Origin: Nitrospira sp. | GTDB taxonomy: Bacteria > Nitrospirota > Nitrospiria > Nitrospirales > Nitrospiraceae | Length of the DNA stretch: 64,000 bases | Assembly (NCBI GenBank): GCA_024998625.1 | Contig: JACOEL010000020.1 | Coordinates: 26,901-90,900, forward strand | Direction of reading: 5' to 3' | Part shown: positions 25,951-34,728 of the stretch, piece by piece | Numbering within the stretch: position 1 is the stretch's first letter | Layout: each line of letters opens with the position of its first letter | Translations under genes and position numbers: made by a program | The notes under the pieces: model-generated | What the model saw: the letters and a program-made list of their open reading frames with translations, nothing else | Databases searched by the model: none | Told to the model about the DNA's origin: nothing

Positions 25951-27032
25951 GACGACGCTCTCTGGCTGTTCTTGTCAAAGACAGCCGCAGATCCACTCAA
26001 TGCCGTACCAGCAATGGCTTCGCGGGACTTGCCGAGAATGCCCATGACGAATGGGCAGCGCAACAAGGCGCTGGGCACTCCTCCAGGCTGACGATTTTCG
26101 ATATCCCGCCGATGTCCCAGGTAATAGCAGTACAGCGCCATCACGCCACCGACGAGGCCGGCGACGCCAGCGAAGAGTCCGGGTGAACTCATCGGCTGTT
26201 TCAACACATACAGACAACCGCCGACCAACACCAGATAGTAGGTCGAGGCGAAGGCCAGCCCGGGCCACCACCAAAACTTCACCAATTCACTCCAGCGGGT
26301 CGAGGACAATCCGGCCGTCCAGGCTGCCCCATTTCCTTGCCCGGCGAAAAACGCCAAGAGACCGACCGTTCCCGCCGCCATCGTCACGACAGCGCCTTGC
26401 GCCAACACGGCCATGTCACCGCTAACGAGCGCCGCCAGAAGCAGCGAGAGACTCACACAACCGGCAACCCCTGCCGCCACCCACCCCGCCAGGGCCGGCG
26501 TCACTCGCGCCAGCAGGGCACGAAGCCCCGCGCCATCAGGAAACGTGACGAACGGCCGCCCGCTGGCTTCAAGCCATCGCACATACCCGATCTCAAATGC
26601 ATCGCGCGCGACCGCCGTACTGGGAATAATCATCGCCATCATGGCCGGGCCATCGGGATGCTTGGCATAGTCATATCCAACGAGCCAGAGTAGCGCCAGC
26701 ACGAGCAGCGACAACTGCACTCCATACACAAAACCGATCCAGGCAAGAATCCATCCGATACGTCTGGCTCCATCCGCGCTCACTAGTTGCGCAAACGGCA
26801 CCCCTCGACCGACGCGATAGGCACAGATCGCCGTCACCAGCGACACCAGGCCACTCAGGAGCAGCAGCGTCACCGGCTCTGCCAGCGACATGCCATGCTT
26901 CGCCGCCCGGTACACCGCAAACGCCACCAGCCCCGGGACAAACATGACCAGGCGCTTTCTTGTTCGAACCGAATCTTCGGTGACGGCCAGCGTCAAACTT
27001 GGAAGGACTCGCAGTGCCAATCGGTGCAACAT
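25947..27032 (-). CDS. Polytopic membrane protein of unknown function
   Basis: 361 aa from ATG 27032; a TTG at 27053 would add seven residues. About eight hydrophobic segments are spread along the protein, and hydrophilic loops contain RWLEASGRPFVTFPDG. No Shine-Dalgarno is evident. It overlaps the bd-like oxidase gene by four bases, so translation is probably coupled and the protein may belong to the same membrane complex. The family is not recognised. Confidence 0.72.
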   Translation of the reverse strand: MLHRLALRVLPSLTLAVTEDSVRTRKRLVMFVPGLVAFAVYRAAKHGMSLAEPVTLLLLSGLVSLVTAICAYRVGRGVPFAQLVSADGARRIGWILAWIGFVYGVQLSLLVLALLWLVGYDYAKHPDGPAMMAMIIPSTAVARDAFEIGYVRWLEASGRPFVTFPDGAGLRALLARVTPALAGWVAAGVAGCVSLSLLLAALVSGDMAVLAQGAVVTMAAGTVGLLAFFAGQGNGAAWTAGLSSTRWSELVKFWWWPGLAFASTYYLVLVGGCLYVLKQPMSSPGLFAGVAGLVGGVMALYCYYLGHRRDIENRQPGGVPSALLRCPFVMGILGKSREAIAGTALSGSAAVFDKNSQRASS

Positions 27033-27108
27033 GTTGTCAGTCGCCAAGCACAATGATGTGGGGCGCGGGAGCGACGCCGTGGGCTCCGCGCAAGAGCCGC
27101 CTTAGCAT

Positions 27109-27609
27109 TTACGCGTCATCGCGCTGAGCCGCCATGCCGAAATATCGCGCCTTCACTTCTTCCATCAGCGCGACGGTCACAGAGCGTTCACCACGATCCA
27201 CCGCCGTTCGTTCCAACTCAACGCGCGCCATGGCCCGAACCGGCGCCGGCACATTGGCGAGGCGCTGCTCTGCATCCGGGTCCCATGAGACCATATCGCC
27301 CGTTTTCGCCTGATCGATCAATTCGTAGGTAATCACTCGCTGCCGTCTGGTCCGGGCAAACCCTTCCACCAGTTCACGCAGGACTGGAACGGCATAGGGA
27401 GGAACACGATCCAGCCGATGCCGGGCATCGTCAGTCCACATCAGACGATCGACCAACCCATCGACCTGTCCCACCGGCACATCGACCCCCACTACCCACT
27501 GGCAGGGCCGACACTCCGAACGGACAAACCACGTGGGATCGCCCTCACGGGAGATGCGCTCCTCAACACCCTCGGTATGCATCCATCCGCCGCACCCGCA
27601 CACAAGCAT
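27109..27609 (-). CDS. Protein with zinc-ribbon-like start and two tandem PCP_red domains
   Basis: A 166-aa protein. The N-terminus has CGCGG (C4, C6) and CRPC further on, a possible four-Cys metal site. Two consecutive segments (about 58-105 and 108-160) each read W-x-DDA/DA-x-x-RL-x-VP...RE/RVELE...V-T/V-x-E/ALxxxAK, the pattern of the PCP_red domain found at the C-terminus of the BchB/ChlB subunit of light-independent protochlorophyllide reductase and in stand-alone proteins of non-phototrophs. The role outside phototrophs is unknown; tetrapyrrole or redox-cofactor binding is inferred. It sits between the DUF420 gene and the membrane protein of the second oxidase cluster. Confidence 0.75.
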   Translation of the reverse strand: MLVCGCGGWMHTEGVEERISREGDPTWFVRSECRPCQWVVGVDVPVGQVDGLVDRLMWTDDARHRLDRVPPYAVPVLRELVEGFARTRRQRVITYELIDQAKTGDMVSWDPDAEQRLANVPAPVRAMARVELERTAVDRGERSVTVALMEEVKARYFGMAAQRDDA

Positions 27610-27644
27610 ATCGGCCCTCAGCTCTTCATCTCCGCTCGACGTTC

Positions 27645-28361
27645 CTACCCGATTTTCCCGGGATAGAGGATGTACAACATGGCATAGGTAAAGGTTCCGG
27701 TCAGAAAGAGGATGCAGTAGACGATCATGGTGAAACGGCCGAGGGCGCGGTGCCGCTGCCCGCCATCAGGCCAGATCCGTTGAATGCCCATCTCCACTGC
27801 AAACACGATCGCGACCAGGGTGAGAAACCCGATATAGACCTCCAGCTTTCGCATGGAAAACCCGGCAGACATGACGCGTGTTCCGAATAACAGCATCACC
27901 ACCGCCAGGAGCGCCGCAAATATCAGGCTCACCTTTTTCCACGATGTCAGCAGCCGAGCGGCACTCAGCACCCGTGCGCCGCTCAGAAATTGCTGCGAAC
28001 GGAACCCCAGCACAATCATGTACACGGCCATGACCAACCCGATGATCACCAGAATGATATGTATTGTCAGCACAGGGATGAACACGTAGTCGTATAGGGC
28101 CTGGGAACCCCCGAATCCTTCTTTTCCTTCGAACGCCAACACCCCCAACTGCCGAAACAGATAGTAGGCGGTGAAGAATCCGACCATGGTCACCATCCCG
28201 CCCAACATGAGCCAGTGATGGTGATGTCCACGATGCTGCTTGGCCTGCAACCATCCGATGATGAAGAGGCCGGTGAACAGCGTGGCCATCAACTGACTGA
28301 GATCGGCCCCCATCGTCGCATGGGTGCCGAAGAATCCCGGCTGACGCAAAAATTCAAACAT
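27645..28361 (-). CDS. DUF420-like membrane protein
   Basis: A 238-aa protein with six to seven predicted helices. It matches the DUF420 (YozB/COG2322) pattern in the first 140 residues, with HRGHHHHWLML, FTAYYLFRQ and a VFIPVLTIHIIL segment. DUF420 proteins are commonly encoded beside cytochrome oxidase genes and are presumed oxidase assembly or cofactor-handling factors. Here it is in the cluster of the second bd-like oxidase, which fits. The His-rich loop (about 43-49) may bind metal or heme. Confidence 0.78.
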   Translation of the reverse strand: MFEFLRQPGFFGTHATMGADLSQLMATLFTGLFIIGWLQAKQHRGHHHHWLMLGGMVTMVGFFTAYYLFRQLGVLAFEGKEGFGGSQALYDYVFIPVLTIHIILVIIGLVMAVYMIVLGFRSQQFLSGARVLSAARLLTSWKKVSLIFAALLAVVMLLFGTRVMSAGFSMRKLEVYIGFLTLVAIVFAVEMGIQRIWPDGGQRHRALGRFTMIVYCILFLTGTFTYAMLYILYPGKIG

Positions 28362-28369
28362 GGTACATC

Positions 28370-29359
28370 TTACCCGACACTTGGCCGAACACCTTGCACC
28401 ACCGCCGTCCGCTCGATTTCCTCAACCGAGACATATCCCCCATCGTGCATCCACTGCATGGCTTCTGCGGTGCGGTAGCAGGCGCCTTGTTCAGTATTGA
28501 CGAGAATATGGACGGCAAACGCCGCCGTCCAGGCAGGGCTCGTACCCGAGGCATCCAAGAACCGGTCTTTGATGATCAAGCGCCCACCGGGATTCAGATG
28601 GCTATAGATTTTCTTCACCAGCGCGGCATTGGTTGCCAGATCCTGATAGTGAAGGATATCGGACATCAACACCACGTCATAGGGGCCACCCAACGAATCG
28701 CGGTTGAAGTCACCGGCCTTCAGGGAAATCCTGCCTTCAAGCCCCGCGTCCTTCACGGTCCGTTCGGTCAATGGGAGCGTCGTTTGCAGATCGAAGACCG
28801 TCGCCGAAAGTTGCGGGTACACCTGACAAAATGCAATGGCGTTGGTTCCGGCCCCGCCCCCGAGATCGAGCATCGTCCGTGCCTGGCCAAGCGCAAGGCG
28901 TTTCGCCAAATCTGGGCCACTTTGCTGCCCGATCCGATGCAAGACGGACAACACATTGGCGCCAAGCGCGGGATCCGTCTCGAAGACATGTTGCGTAACC
29001 GGCGATCGGCCTGTTTTCACGGCCTCCTCCAGCTTGCCCCAATTGCCCCATTCGGCATCATGCAACAGCAGCAAGTGCCCGATATATTGCGGCCCGTGCT
29101 TGACGAGATGCGTCGTGGCTACCGGCGTATTGGCATAGAGATCGCCGGTCTTCGACAAAAGCCTGATCGCCACCAGCGCATTCAGAAGTAACTCCAGCGC
29201 CCGCACATCGGCGCCGAGTTTCTCGGCCGCTTCAGAGGCGGTACGGCCGCGTCCATCCAGCACCGAAAAGACGTCTAACTTCACGGCTGTCAAAAGAATT
29301 TTTGTTTCCCAGTAGTACCCTAACTGGAACACTTCGGCGAGAGACAATTCACGAGGCAC
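28370..29359 (-). CDS. SAM-dependent O-methyltransferase-like protein
   Basis: A 329-aa protein of the family containing plant-type and bacterial O-methyltransferases and BchU-like bacteriochlorophyll methyltransferases. It has an N-terminal winged-helix dimerisation domain (about 10-100) and a Rossmann SAM domain (about 150-320) with motif I LDLGGGAGTNAIAF, acidic VFDLQTTL, DILHYQ and KDRFLD. It is followed by the DUF420 gene after eight bases and heads the cluster with PCP_red and bd-like oxidase genes. The substrate is unknown; a tetrapyrrole or quinone is a reasonable guess from the neighbours. Confidence 0.85.
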   Translation of the reverse strand: MPRELSLAEVFQLGYYWETKILLTAVKLDVFSVLDGRGRTASEAAEKLGADVRALELLLNALVAIRLLSKTGDLYANTPVATTHLVKHGPQYIGHLLLLHDAEWGNWGKLEEAVKTGRSPVTQHVFETDPALGANVLSVLHRIGQQSGPDLAKRLALGQARTMLDLGGGAGTNAIAFCQVYPQLSATVFDLQTTLPLTERTVKDAGLEGRISLKAGDFNRDSLGGPYDVVLMSDILHYQDLATNAALVKKIYSHLNPGGRLIIKDRFLDASGTSPAWTAAFAVHILVNTEQGACYRTAEAMQWMHDGGYVSVEEIERTAVVQGVRPSVG

Positions 29360-29570
29360 AGATCACCCACTCAGATAATGTGGTGTTGAAATTTGGCATC
29401 TTACCCAGTTCAGAAAGGGAAACGCAAGGCGAGTGGCGGGCAGGGAACAACCCCTGAAAACCAATAACGACGCGGATTGGCCGGCTGGATGATGCTGATG
29501 AAATCGATGGACTCAGAGGCCGGAACACCTGATGTGATGAAGAGGAAGATCGCCCATGGTGCGACACAAA

Positions 29571-29605
29571 CAAAAGAGGCAGTGGTCCGATGTGAACCAC
29601 TGCCC
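29571..29605 (-). terminator. Rho-independent terminator after the 265-aa copper protein gene
   Basis: Minus-strand GGCAGTGGT pairs with ACCACTGCC (29578-29604, loop about nine bases) followed by a T-rich run (TCTTTTG). It lies 37 bases after the stop at 29642 and separates the copper-protein region from the second oxidase cluster. Confidence 0.88.
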
Positions 29606-29641
29606 CTCAGTCAGCGAGCTATCCCGCCGTTAAAAACGAGA

Positions 29642-30439
29642 CTACTTGATTTCAGCCTTCAAGTTAGCCGTTCCACCCTCTGCAACTTCGACTTCAAACT
29701 CGTTCAGCTTGCCCTTGCCGACAAAGGGATGCCAAACCACCACTTTGTGCTTACCGGCCGGCACGCCAGGGAGCTCGAACGATCCGTCATCCTTCACCAC
29801 TGCATGGTACGGATTCCAGACAGGGAGGAAGAAGGACTGCATGAACTCGTGCTGGTCGCACTGCAAACGATAGAAGCCCTGCTTTTCCGCGCCACCACGG
29901 AAGGTCACCGGCTTCTCCAACTTGTCGCCCTTCTTCGCCAAACCGATGTTGAAACCGGTGGCCGAGCTGGAACCCTTCACCACGAAGCTGTGCGGATTGT
30001 GCAACACGCCCTGCACGGACTTAGGATCATCGGGGTCGGCATCCTTATTTTCCGCACGGAAGTTCTTGTTGTTCACAACCACGCCGCTGAAGGGCAAGAA
30101 TTCGCAGAATTCCGCCGTCACGTCCGTGCCCTTGAATCCATCCTGGAACGCCTGATCCTCGATATCGACCACGGAGACGATCGCACCTTTGAGACCACCA
30201 TCCTTGGCAACCTCGATGGTCTTGAGGAAGCGCTTGTCGCCATCCATGAGGCTCTTGTTCGGGTTCTTCGGGCAAAACTTCGGGTTCGGGAACTTGGAGA
30301 AGGAAAACTCCTTCTGCTCAGCTTTCCCGGCATAGGTCACTTTACCCGCAATCGTGCCTCCGGCAAACGAGGCGAGGGGCGCAGCCAAAAACGCTGCGGC
30401 CGCAACGCCGAATACTACTTTCATCGCACCCTTCTTCAT
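29642..30439 (-). CDS. Exported cupredoxin-like protein with carboxypeptidase-regulatory-like domain
   Basis: A 265-aa protein with a signal peptide (MKKGAMKVVFGVAAAAFLAA, cleavage near 26). The central part has the type-1 copper pattern C-x2-H-x2-M (C194, H197, M200 in CDQHEFM) with an upstream His in LHNPHSF, as in plastocyanin-like proteins. The C-terminal segment (DDGSFELPGVPAGKHKVVVWHP) is a carboxypeptidase-regulatory-like beta domain. Likely a periplasmic small copper electron carrier or copper-binding protein. Two related proteins are encoded upstream. It is preceded by a convincing promoter and followed by a terminator, so it is probably monocistronic and well expressed. Confidence 0.82.
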   Translation of the reverse strand: MKKGAMKVVFGVAAAAFLAAPLASFAGGTIAGKVTYAGKAEQKEFSFSKFPNPKFCPKNPNKSLMDGDKRFLKTIEVAKDGGLKGAIVSVVDIEDQAFQDGFKGTDVTAEFCEFLPFSGVVVNNKNFRAENKDADPDDPKSVQGVLHNPHSFVVKGSSSATGFNIGLAKKGDKLEKPVTFRGGAEKQGFYRLQCDQHEFMQSFFLPVWNPYHAVVKDDGSFELPGVPAGKHKVVVWHPFVGKGKLNEFEVEVAEGGTANLKAEIK

Positions 30440-30586
30440 GTCACTGCCTCCTTGTAATGAACATTAACCGAACAACTACTCCGTCACCACTCAATCACAA
30501 GGGCTGGTGACCATTGCCCCTTGTATGACAATCTCTTCCCCTTGACGTGGCTACACATCGACCACGTTCAGGCGTCTAAACATGTC

Positions 30587-30616
30587 TCTATACTGGAATC
30601 ATACTCGCAGTGTCAA
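30587..30616 (-). promoter_or_regulatory. Sigma70-type promoter of the 265-aa copper protein gene
   Basis: On the minus strand TTGACA (30611-30616) and TATAGA (30587-30592) are separated by 18 bp. The 5' untranslated region would be about 140 nt. It lies just after the HEAT-repeat gene stop and in front of the gene starting at 30439. Confidence 0.7.
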
Positions 30617-30641
30617 CTTGAAATCCAGGCCCCCTTGGCAC

Positions 30642-32039
30642 TTACGATTTCGCGTGATTAGGTGATGGCTTCGCATGAGTGAGAATGCGCGCAATCGCCC
30701 CACCCACGGTGGCCCGAACGGCATCGTCCTCATCATGCAAGGCCAACTTCAACATCGGCAATATCTCCGCCCCTCCAATCTGCCCGAGTGCCCTGGCTGC
30801 GGCGATCCGAGGGCGCGGAATGGGATCTTTCAGCATGCCGGAAAGAAACTCAATCGCAGCTTTCATATTGGCGCCATGCGCCCTCCCTGCTGCCTTACCG
30901 GCTGCGGAGCGGGTTCCGGGATCATGATTTTGCGCCAATTCGTACAGTTCCTCTCCAACGGATTCAAACGGTTCCTCGACCCGTAACAGCGCCGACACAA
31001 CCGCCGCCTTGACCACCGGGTTCTGATCAGCCAGCGCCTTCCTCAGGGCAACCAGTGAATCTTTCACGCCTAATTCGCCCAGGCTGATCGCCGCCGACGT
31101 TTTCACGGCTGGAATTTTATCCTCCAGCGCATGCTCCAACGCGGGGATCCCCTGCACCTTCCCAAGGTCCCCCAAGGCTGAAGCGGCGGCCCCGCGCACA
31201 GATGGCTGCGTATTGGTGATCGCCTCCAGCAGAACCGACAGCCCGCGCGCGTCCTTTAGCTCCCCCACCATCCGCAGCGCTGTGGCGCGCTCTTCCGGAT
31301 TCGGGGCGGAGGCGGCCTTCAGTATCGTGTCCCACATCGCCGTCTGCCCCGTATGGTACAACGCTCCCGCCGCCGCAAGCCGCACCGCCGGCTGCTCGTC
31401 CTTCAAAGCTTTCTCAAGGAGCGGGATCACCGAGCGGTCCCCGCTCTTCCCCAACACCTTCAGGACAGTTGCCTTGACCAGCCCGGCCTGATCTTCCAAG
31501 GCATTACGCAAGCGCGGCGAACGCCGCCCCGCCTCCAGCTTCCCCAGAGCTTCTGCCGCCAAGGCGCGCACCAGTCCGGATCCGTCACTTAGTCCATCCT
31601 CCAGCGCGGGAATCATCTCCGGGGAATCCACATCTTTCAGCGCCGTGTAGGCCGCGCCACGCATCTGCTCTCGCATGTCTTTCAGGAGCACATACACAAA
31701 CCCCAACGCCACTTCTTTCAGCAGCGCCCGGTCGTCCTGCTTCAAGTCCCGCTCGAGATGCTCGTACTCGACTAATGCGTCCTTGGGCTTTGCTAGAAGA
31801 ATCAATGAATGAATCTTGAGCCGCCTGGCCTCCGGTTGAGGCCCCTGCTCTTTGGTCACTTGTTCGACGAGATCCAGGGCTTCCTGATACTGCTTCTTGT
31901 CGAACGCGGCCTGCGCCTCCTTCAACGAACGCGCGGACGCGGCCGACGGCCAGAGGCACAAGAGCACCCCGGTCGCCATCGCCACCGCCATCCATCCACT
32001 CATTGTCAGAAGCGAACGCGACTCATTATGCAATGCCAT
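30642..32039 (-). CDS. Exported HEAT-repeat protein
   Basis: 465 aa from ATG 32039, chosen for AGGAAGGGA just upstream; the frame extends eight codons further. It has a signal peptide (cleavage near SAASA, about 37), a short TPR-like helical part with AQAAFDKKQYQEALDLVEQV (about 40-80), then about eight HEAT or PBS-lyase-type repeats with the recurring pattern A-x-x-LG-x-L/I...A-x-A-LG, covering residues 110-450. It is probably a periplasmic helical scaffold. It is encoded between the LolA-like protein and the 265-aa copper protein, with 29 bases to the former. Confidence 0.83.
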   Translation of the reverse strand: MALHNESRSLLTMSGWMAVAMATGVLLCLWPSAASARSLKEAQAAFDKKQYQEALDLVEQVTKEQGPQPEARRLKIHSLILLAKPKDALVEYEHLERDLKQDDRALLKEVALGFVYVLLKDMREQMRGAAYTALKDVDSPEMIPALEDGLSDGSGLVRALAAEALGKLEAGRRSPRLRNALEDQAGLVKATVLKVLGKSGDRSVIPLLEKALKDEQPAVRLAAAGALYHTGQTAMWDTILKAASAPNPEERATALRMVGELKDARGLSVLLEAITNTQPSVRGAAASALGDLGKVQGIPALEHALEDKIPAVKTSAAISLGELGVKDSLVALRKALADQNPVVKAAVVSALLRVEEPFESVGEELYELAQNHDPGTRSAAGKAAGRAHGANMKAAIEFLSGMLKDPIPRPRIAAARALGQIGGAEILPMLKLALHDEDDAVRATVGGAIARILTHAKPSPNHAKS

Positions 32040-32068
32040 GAAATCCCTTCCTGGTCCTACCACGAGGC

Positions 32069-32674
32069 CTATCCTCTTTCTTGTGTCGCGGATGCCGGAG
32101 CCCAGCGTCGATATCCCGTCGGTTCCTCAAAATAGTAGTCCGGCTGAGGGGAGAGACGGATCCGCGAATACTCGATGGACCAGTCCCGATCCTGGCTCAC
32201 CAATTTCAAGACCACGCCGGTCTCAACATCCACCCATTCGTAAAACCGTTCATTCCGGCCGTTATAGTCCACTCGCACCTCGTAGAGCTTGGACGCACGG
32301 CCGATGGTCGTAGCATCGCCCACCAACCTCCGGCTCTTTTCCCCCGGAAGGCTGGGCTGAATCGGCAGGATTTCTTCGGGCTTGACGGGAACCGGAAGAA
32401 TTTGCCGGCGCTGAGCCAGCAAAAACCACGACTCGTGCTTATCCAATCGGATGATTTCTATACTGGAATAGCCAAGCTCGGTCTTGACCGCGTACTTGTA
32501 CTCCAGTCGGATACGATCGCCTTTTGCAAAAACCTGAGCCTCGAAACGACGCCCTTCAACCCGCTTCACCAGCGAGGCAGAAAACTCTGCCGGACCGATG
32601 GCAGATGGACCGTCCGCCGCAGAGGCATACCCGAAACCGGACAAACAGAGAACCCCTGAGAATCCGGCTCCCAC
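32069..32674 (-). CDS. LolA-like exported protein
   Basis: About 201 aa from GTG 32674, preferred because the frame start at 32752 (ATG) would overlap the upstream gene by 47 bases; the choice is uncertain. After a hydrophobic start ending GYASA, the protein shows alternating beta strands with SASLVKRVEGRRFEAQVFAKGD and DKHESWFLLAQRR, similar to the LolA/LolB-type half barrel found in outer-membrane lipoprotein-sorting-like proteins. Hence a periplasmic hydrophobic-ligand-binding role is inferred. It is flanked by the HEAT-repeat gene downstream and the 308-aa copper protein gene upstream on the same strand. Confidence 0.7.
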   Translation of the reverse strand: MGAGFSGVLCLSGFGYASAADGPSAIGPAEFSASLVKRVEGRRFEAQVFAKGDRIRLEYKYAVKTELGYSSIEIIRLDKHESWFLLAQRRQILPVPVKPEEILPIQPSLPGEKSRRLVGDATTIGRASKLYEVRVDYNGRNERFYEWVDVETGVVLKLVSQDRDWSIEYSRIRLSPQPDYYFEEPTGYRRWAPASATQERG

Positions 32675-32705
32675 GCACCACCGTGGGAGGCCCCCCCACC
32701 TGGAC

Positions 32706-33632
32706 TTAGTGCTGATGCTCCACCAACGGCTCAATCTCCACGGGATGACCAAGGGACTCCAGCCCGAAACGAGGATTGTCCATGACCCTGTAGGCCGTCC
32801 GAGTTCCCCTGGGAGCAGGAAGCGCCACTTGTTCCACCGTAGCCCCGTCAGGACCGACCGTAATCGTCCGCGTCACCCCAGGCCCTGCCTGCGGATGCCA
32901 GACCACCATCTGGTACGTCCCCGGCGGGACATTCTCGATCCTGAACGCGCCTTGGTCATCCGTCACCGCGTAATAGGGGTTGTTCACGGCCATCGCCCAG
33001 CTTTCCATGTAGGCGTGAAAGCCGCACTGCATGTAAAACGTTCGCCGTCCCTTGTTCAGATAGACCGGTCCTACCAGAGACTTTCCCGGTGCATGGTTAT
33101 GAATCGCATGCATATTTCCCCGTTGATGCTGTTGATTTAGAATCAAGGGCGTATTGAACAACACTCGTGCCCCGGCCTCGGGAGAGGTTTCATAGCCCTG
33201 AATGTCGTGCATCACCGGATCCATATTCACCACTTCCACCGCATGGCCATTGCGCACGATCGTCATCCAGGGGCCGAACATGCAATCCCGCGCCTCGATC
33301 AGGGGCACCGAGAGATCAAATGGCTTCCCCGACTCGACCCCTTCGAGCAGCACTACGGCATTTTTCAAACCGCTCTCGGCGTTCACGATGAAGTCGCGCA
33401 GGAGACGCCACCCCTTCCCGTTCGAAATCCGCCCACAATAGGTCGGGTCTGGGAACGTAATGAGATTGAACGCTTTCGGGTCCGGAACGGCGCCCGACAG
33501 GGTCACTCGTCCTTCAAGTGACCCGCCATGCTGAACGTCGACAATGTCATAGGCAGAGACGGAGGGCACGACCTGGCACAACCAGACGACGAGCGCAAGA
33601 CAACAGAGCAGGCTGGAACGAGTCAATCTCAT
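32706..33632 (-). CDS. Exported cupredoxin plus carboxypeptidase-regulatory-like fusion (308 aa)
   Basis: The signal peptide ends near SVSA (about 28). The first beta domain (EGRVTLSGAVPDPKAF) is followed by a cupredoxin-like part with VNMDPVMHDIQGYE, supplying a His, and CGFHAYM (C203, H206, M209), the C-x2-H-x2-M type-1 copper pattern. A carboxypeptidase-regulatory-like segment with GAFRIENVPPGTYQMVVWHP follows. It also contains a His-rich loop HAIHNHAPGK (about 176-185). Close paralogue of the next upstream gene, 29 bases away, so likely a duplication. Probably a periplasmic copper protein. Confidence 0.82.
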   Translation of the reverse strand: MRLTRSSLLCCLALVVWLCQVVPSVSAYDIVDVQHGGSLEGRVTLSGAVPDPKAFNLITFPDPTYCGRISNGKGWRLLRDFIVNAESGLKNAVVLLEGVESGKPFDLSVPLIEARDCMFGPWMTIVRNGHAVEVVNMDPVMHDIQGYETSPEAGARVLFNTPLILNQQHQRGNMHAIHNHAPGKSLVGPVYLNKGRRTFYMQCGFHAYMESWAMAVNNPYYAVTDDQGAFRIENVPPGTYQMVVWHPQAGPGVTRTITVGPDGATVEQVALPAPRGTRTAYRVMDNPRFGLESLGHPVEIEPLVEHQH

Positions 33633-33661
33633 GATCTCCCTCTTTCCTCTTCGAACAGACC

Positions 33662-34570
33662 TTAGGGAACCTGGCGCTGCAATGTCGGACGAATATCTAC
33701 GACCTTTCCAAGTGACTCAGGGCCATAATGCGGATTCTGCTCGATTTCATGCACGCTTCGCCGTCCTTGCGGAGCCTTGAAGTCAAAATCGACGTTCGAT
33801 AGTCCCTTTTCCGTCACAGTCACTTTCTTTTGCAACATCGTACCGACCCCGGGATGCCAGACCATCAGCGTATAGTCGCCAGGCGGGACATCCGTCAAAC
33901 TGAAGGTGCCATCATCACCCGTCAGCGCGAAGTAGGGGTTATCGACGGCGAATCCCCAGCTCTCCATGTAGGCATGGAACCCGCACTGCATCAGAAAAAT
34001 CCTTCGCCCCTTAGTCATATGAATCACTTCCGTAACCGGCTCGCCCGCCAGATGTTCGTGACTTTCCGCGCTCACAAAACGTTTATGGTGGGGATTCATC
34101 GGCAAAGGCGTGTTGAACAGGACCCGAGGACCGAGTTGCGAGGTCTCATAGGCCTGGATGTCGTGCATGACCGGATCCATGTTCATAACAGCCACTTCAG
34201 AACCATCTTTCACAACCGTGACAAAAGGAAGGAACCGGCAATCACGCGCCTCGATGGTCAAGGGTTCAAACTTGAACGGTTTCCCCTTCGTCACATCAGT
34301 CAAGACGACGACGACATCCTTCAGACCTTGGCTGGAAGCCATTGAAAACTCATCAAGAATTCGCCACCCCGTTCCGGTCGATATGCGACCGCAATAGACC
34401 GGATCGGGAAATGTGATCAGGTTATATCCCTTCGGGGTTGGTTTTCCTCCGGTCATGGTGACTGTCCCTTTTATGGTACCGCCATCCGTGACCGCGATCT
34501 CCTCGTACGCCCACGATGGAGACCAACAGACACCGACAGCGCAGAGCACGGCAAGGCCGACTAATCGCAT
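33662..34570 (-). CDS. Exported cupredoxin plus carboxypeptidase-regulatory-like fusion (302 aa)
   Basis: Start ATG 34570 has GGAGGGAT at ideal spacing; the longer frame to 34702 crosses the terminator and is rejected. The signal peptide is MRLVGLAVLCAVGVCWSPSWA. The domain order equals that of the 308-aa protein: GTVTMTGGKPTPKGYNL, MDPVMHDIQAYE, CGFHAYM (C196, H199, M202), GTFSLTDVPPGDYTLMVWHP. A His-rich loop occurs before the copper motif (ESHEHLAGE). Together with the 308-aa and 265-aa proteins it forms a set of three copper proteins beside the giant multicopper oxidase. Confidence 0.84.
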   Translation of the reverse strand: MRLVGLAVLCAVGVCWSPSWAYEEIAVTDGGTIKGTVTMTGGKPTPKGYNLITFPDPVYCGRISTGTGWRILDEFSMASSQGLKDVVVVLTDVTKGKPFKFEPLTIEARDCRFLPFVTVVKDGSEVAVMNMDPVMHDIQAYETSQLGPRVLFNTPLPMNPHHKRFVSAESHEHLAGEPVTEVIHMTKGRRIFLMQCGFHAYMESWGFAVDNPYFALTGDDGTFSLTDVPPGDYTLMVWHPGVGTMLQKKVTVTEKGLSNVDFDFKAPQGRRSVHEIEQNPHYGPESLGKVVDIRPTLQRQVP

Positions 34571-34662
34571 GTCATCCCTCCAGTAATAAGTATGATATCG
34601 ATGCAAGCAGTATCGACAGAAAGTCAGACGTATCCGCTCATCATACACAATCCCCGGCGGAC

Positions 34663-34696
34663 AACAAAAGGGGGGAGCCCTTTCAGGCTCCCCCCT
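34663..34696 (-). terminator. Rho-independent terminator of the multicopper oxidase gene
   Basis: Minus-strand GGGGGGAGCC pairs with GGCTCCCCCC (34671-34696, six-base loop) followed by TTTTGTTG. It is 33 bases after the oxidase stop at 34729. Confidence 0.92.
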
Positions 34697-34728
34697 CCTC
34701 ACCTCATCTCTTGAGAGATGCGATCAGT

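Noticed and set aside
32675..32752. N-terminal extension of the LolA-like protein to ATG 32752
   Set aside because: Would overlap the upstream gene by 47 bases and puts Trp/Arg-rich sequence before the signal-like segment; a GTG at 32674 fits better, though not proven.
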